Origin: Pseudomonadota bacterium
Lineage (GTDB): Bacteria; Pseudomonadota; Gammaproteobacteria; Competibacterales; Competibacteraceae
Length of the DNA stretch: 61,911 nucleotides
NCBI GenBank assembly: GCA_030917925.1
Contig: JAUPTV010000125.1
Span: 1 to 61,911 of the forward strand
Reading direction: 5' to 3'
The position numbers were made by a program, and so were the translations under genes. The notes beneath the pieces are model-generated. The model was not told the origin of the DNA. It was given only the letters and a program-made list of their open reading frames with translations, and did no database searches. This document shows positions 60,105 through 61,911 of this stretch, one piece after another. Position 1 is the first letter of the stretch; each line of letters opens with the position of its first letter.

Positions 60105-61246
60105 GGCGTCGTTACCCGGTCGCGCAGGCGAATGGCGCGTTCAGCCTGCATCACCAGCGCGTAGCTGACCAGATCATGCACCTTGTAGACCATAACCAAC
60201 CCGGAGCGCTCGCCTGGGATTTTGAGGGTCCCGCCGGAAACCGGGTCCGCGACCTCGCGATCCTTGCTGTAAATGGCCAGCACATGGCCTGGCTCCAGAC
60301 CTTCCTGCGCGCCCAGATTGATGACCACGCTGCTGTACTGGGTGATCTGGGTCACGTCCGGATCGAGATTAACCAGGATGAAGCCTTCGGTGTCGGGCGG
60401 GACCGGATGCGGTTCAAAGCTGTAAAGCTCGGCTTCTTCCTCGAAGGGGAACAACCGGTCGCCAGCGCGGATCGGAGCAATGGTATTAGCCAGCACCATC
60501 GTCGCCGGATCAGCGTCTTTTTCAAGGACGGCCTGACCCAGGTAGATGCCGGCAGTGCCCAGATTACGACCGGAACCCGGCTCCATCAGCGGCTCGCTGG
60601 GGCGGAACACCTGATAGCGCGCTTGGTCAAAGATAGCGCCACGGGCGTAAACGCGGTCGCGGTCGGCGTACATGACCTGCTCATCATCATCGGCCACAAT
60701 GTAGGGTGCGCCTTTCCATTGGGCATCGCTCAACACCAGAGCGCGGGTCAGAAAGGATTCGACCGCATCGCGGGGCACCGGCGGGATGGGCTGACTGAGT
60801 TCCTCGACCCGGATTTGCGGCGACAGCTTGATGAGCGGCACGTCTTCGCGTTCGGCCACTTCCAGTTGCGGTTGGCCGCTGGCGTTATAGCTGAAGTGCA
60901 GTACATCGCCGGGGTAGATGCGGTTGGGATTGCGGATTTGCGGGTTTTCCCGCCAGATCTGCCGCCACTGCCAGGGATGCTGAAGAAACCGTCCGGCGAT
61001 ACTCCACAGCGTATCGCCCGGAGCTACGGTATAGGTTTGTGGGTGATCGGGACGCAGCACGACCGGCGCTTCAGTGACGACGGAGGTGGCCAGCAACGGT
61101 GGTTCACCCGGAGTTGCCGTAACCGGTCCGGATTCGGGGTCGGATGGATCAGGTGAAGTGGGATTTTGGGCGCACGCCCCGACCAGGATCGCCATCGTCA
61201 GCGACAGGGCGGTTCTCAAGCGCCTTGAGGAATGCGAGATATTCAT
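60101..61246 (-). CDS. LysM-domain lipoprotein
   Basis: Exported peptidoglycan-binding protein of 381 residues. The signal ends in a lipobox (ILVGAC). One LysM domain covers about 70-120 (TVAPGDTLWSIAGRFLQHPW, then NPNRIYPGDVLHF). The long C-terminal part (LSPQIRVEELSQPIPPVPRD onward) is of the kind found in LysM proteins beside dprA in gammaproteobacteria. GGAGG sits directly before ATG 61258, too close to use, so ATG 61246, 12 nt beyond it, is preferred. It is divergent from def. Confidence 0.88.
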   Translation of the reverse strand: MNISHSSRRLRTALSLTMAILVGACAQNPTSPDPSDPESGPVTATPGEPPLLATSVVTEAPVVLRPDHPQTYTVAPGDTLWSIAGRFLQHPWQWRQIWRENPQIRNPNRIYPGDVLHFSYNASGQPQLEVAEREDVPLIKLSPQIRVEELSQPIPPVPRDAVESFLTRALVLSDAQWKGAPYIVADDDEQVMYADRDRVYARGAIFDQARYQVFRPSEPLMEPGSGRNLGTAGIYLGQAVLEKDADPATMVLANTIAPIRAGDRLFPFEEEAELYSFEPHPVPPDTEGFILVNLDPDVTQITQYSSVVINLGAQEGLEPGHVLAIYSKDREVADPVSGGTLKIPGERSGLVMVYKVHDLVSYALVMQAERAIRLRDRVTTP

Positions 61247-61392
61247 GTCCGTGCTCATCCTCCGAAGGAAACAGGCGGGAGTGGTATGGCCAAGCTCCCA
61301 ATTGCACAAAGTATAGCCCCGACGCTGGGGTTTCTCGTATGATTTCGCATTGAACCACTGAAAATGATTGAAACAGGGCATTGAGAGCCGCC

Positions 61393-61905
61393 ATGGCAAG
61401 ATTAACTATATTGCATTATCCCGATTCCCGGCTGCGCAAACTGGCGCTGCCCGTGGAAACCGTCGATACCAGCATCCGGACGCTGATTGCGGATATGCTG
61501 GAAACCATGTACGCCGCACCGGGCATTGGTCTGGCGGCGACCCAGGTGAATGTCCAGAAGCGGGTGATCGTGATGGATCTATCCGACCGCAAGGACCAAC
61601 CCCAGGTGTTTATCAATCCCACGATCCTGGAGCATCAGGGCGAGGCGGAAGGCGATGAAGGCTGTCTGTCAGTGCCGGGCTACTATGAGACGGTGCGCCG
61701 CGCTGAGTGGGTCCGTGTCAGTGCGCTGGATGGCGAGGGCGAGCCGTTTGAACTCGCAGCTGGCAGCTTGCTGGCGGTCTGCATTCAGCATGAGATTGAT
61801 CACCTGGACGGCAAGCTGTTCGTGGATTATCTGTCGACGCTCAAGCGCGACCGTATCCGCAAGAAGCTGGAAAAGCAGGCTCGTCTCGAACCGCGTGTGT
61901 CCTGA
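61393..61905 (+). CDS. def: Peptide deformylase
   Basis: Removes the N-formyl group from nascent proteins using a metal ion; 170 residues, normal length. The three signature motifs are present: [16 protein letters not shown] and QHEIDHLDG, with metal ligands Cys, His and His. The start is ATG 61393 ([11 protein letters not shown]). It normally leads a def-fmt operon; the window ends 6 nt after its stop. Confidence 0.97.
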   Translation: MARLTILHYPDSRLRKLALPVETVDTSIRTLIADMLETMYAAPGIGLAATQVNVQKRVIVMDLSDRKDQPQVFINPTILEHQGEAEGDEGCLSVPGYYETVRRAEWVRVSALDGEGEPFELAAGSLLAVCIQHEIDHLDGKLFVDYLSTLKRDRIRKKLEKQARLEPRVS

Positions 61906-61911
61906 TGATGA

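Overview
The window looks like a chromosomal segment of a GC-rich gammaproteobacterium that stores polyhydroxyalkanoate. Reasons: a class III PHA synthase pair (phaC/phaE) next to phaA-phaB-phaR, a RegB/RegA (PrrBA-type) redox two-component pair, ZrgA-type zinc genes, and the lysM-dprA-(smg)-topA-tsaC versus def arrangement typical of Gammaproteobacteria. A purple-sulfur or Competibacter-like relative fits, but taxonomy cannot be fixed from this sequence alone.

Layout. 1-765: AT-rich junk with a frameshifted IS5-type transposase tail. 766-2487: chemotaxis receptor. 2545-6118 (minus): iron block bfr-feoA-feoB-Cys-rich protein behind a Fur-box promoter, preceded by a Fur-family regulator gene. 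6136-9360: a duplicated divergent regulator/cobW control region in which each copy has kept only one of the two genes; between the copies lie a DAHP synthase and a SagB-like dehydrogenase. 9360-14471: a zinc operon (CobW GTPase, cytosolic WD40 propeller, 41-residue membrane peptide, ABC ATPase, permease, His-rich binding protein). 14637-16547: a low-GC two-domain adenine methyltransferase of M.FokI architecture, wedged exactly between the first zinc operon and a second one (16555-19638: ZrgA/DUF2796, ABC ATPase, FtsX-type permease, DUF3299 lipoprotein).

19699-26812 (mostly minus): secreted and envelope proteins, including a subtilase-lipoprotein gene overlapping a PrcB-domain lipoprotein gene, and an MbnH/MbnP pair (di-heme enzyme plus copper-binding lipoprotein). 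26985-28771: regB-regA, separated from mbnP by a perfect 17-bp RegA-like palindrome. 28790-36525: purB, two EamA exporters, an orphan livF, a truncated proV with its regulatory region, a cold-shock gene with terminator, an HD-GYP/degenerate receiver/DEP protein, tRNA-Leu(CAA), and a Tat-exported beta-carbonic-anhydrase-like protein. 36571-47679: mfd, a 34-residue Lys-rich peptide, a Uma2-like remnant, and a 2352-residue repeat protein (SBBP propeller plus three beta-helix modules).

47753-53762: phenylacetate-CoA ligase and the PHA locus. 53832-61905: BepA-like M48 protease, TusA, TsaC, TopA, a 28-codon smg stub, DprA (probable CTG start), LysM lipoprotein and peptide deformylase.

The main theme is metal handling. 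Iron uptake/storage, two zinc import operons with a duplicated Fur/Zur-type control region, and a copper MbnP/MbnH pair beside a redox regulator all lie within about 26 kb.
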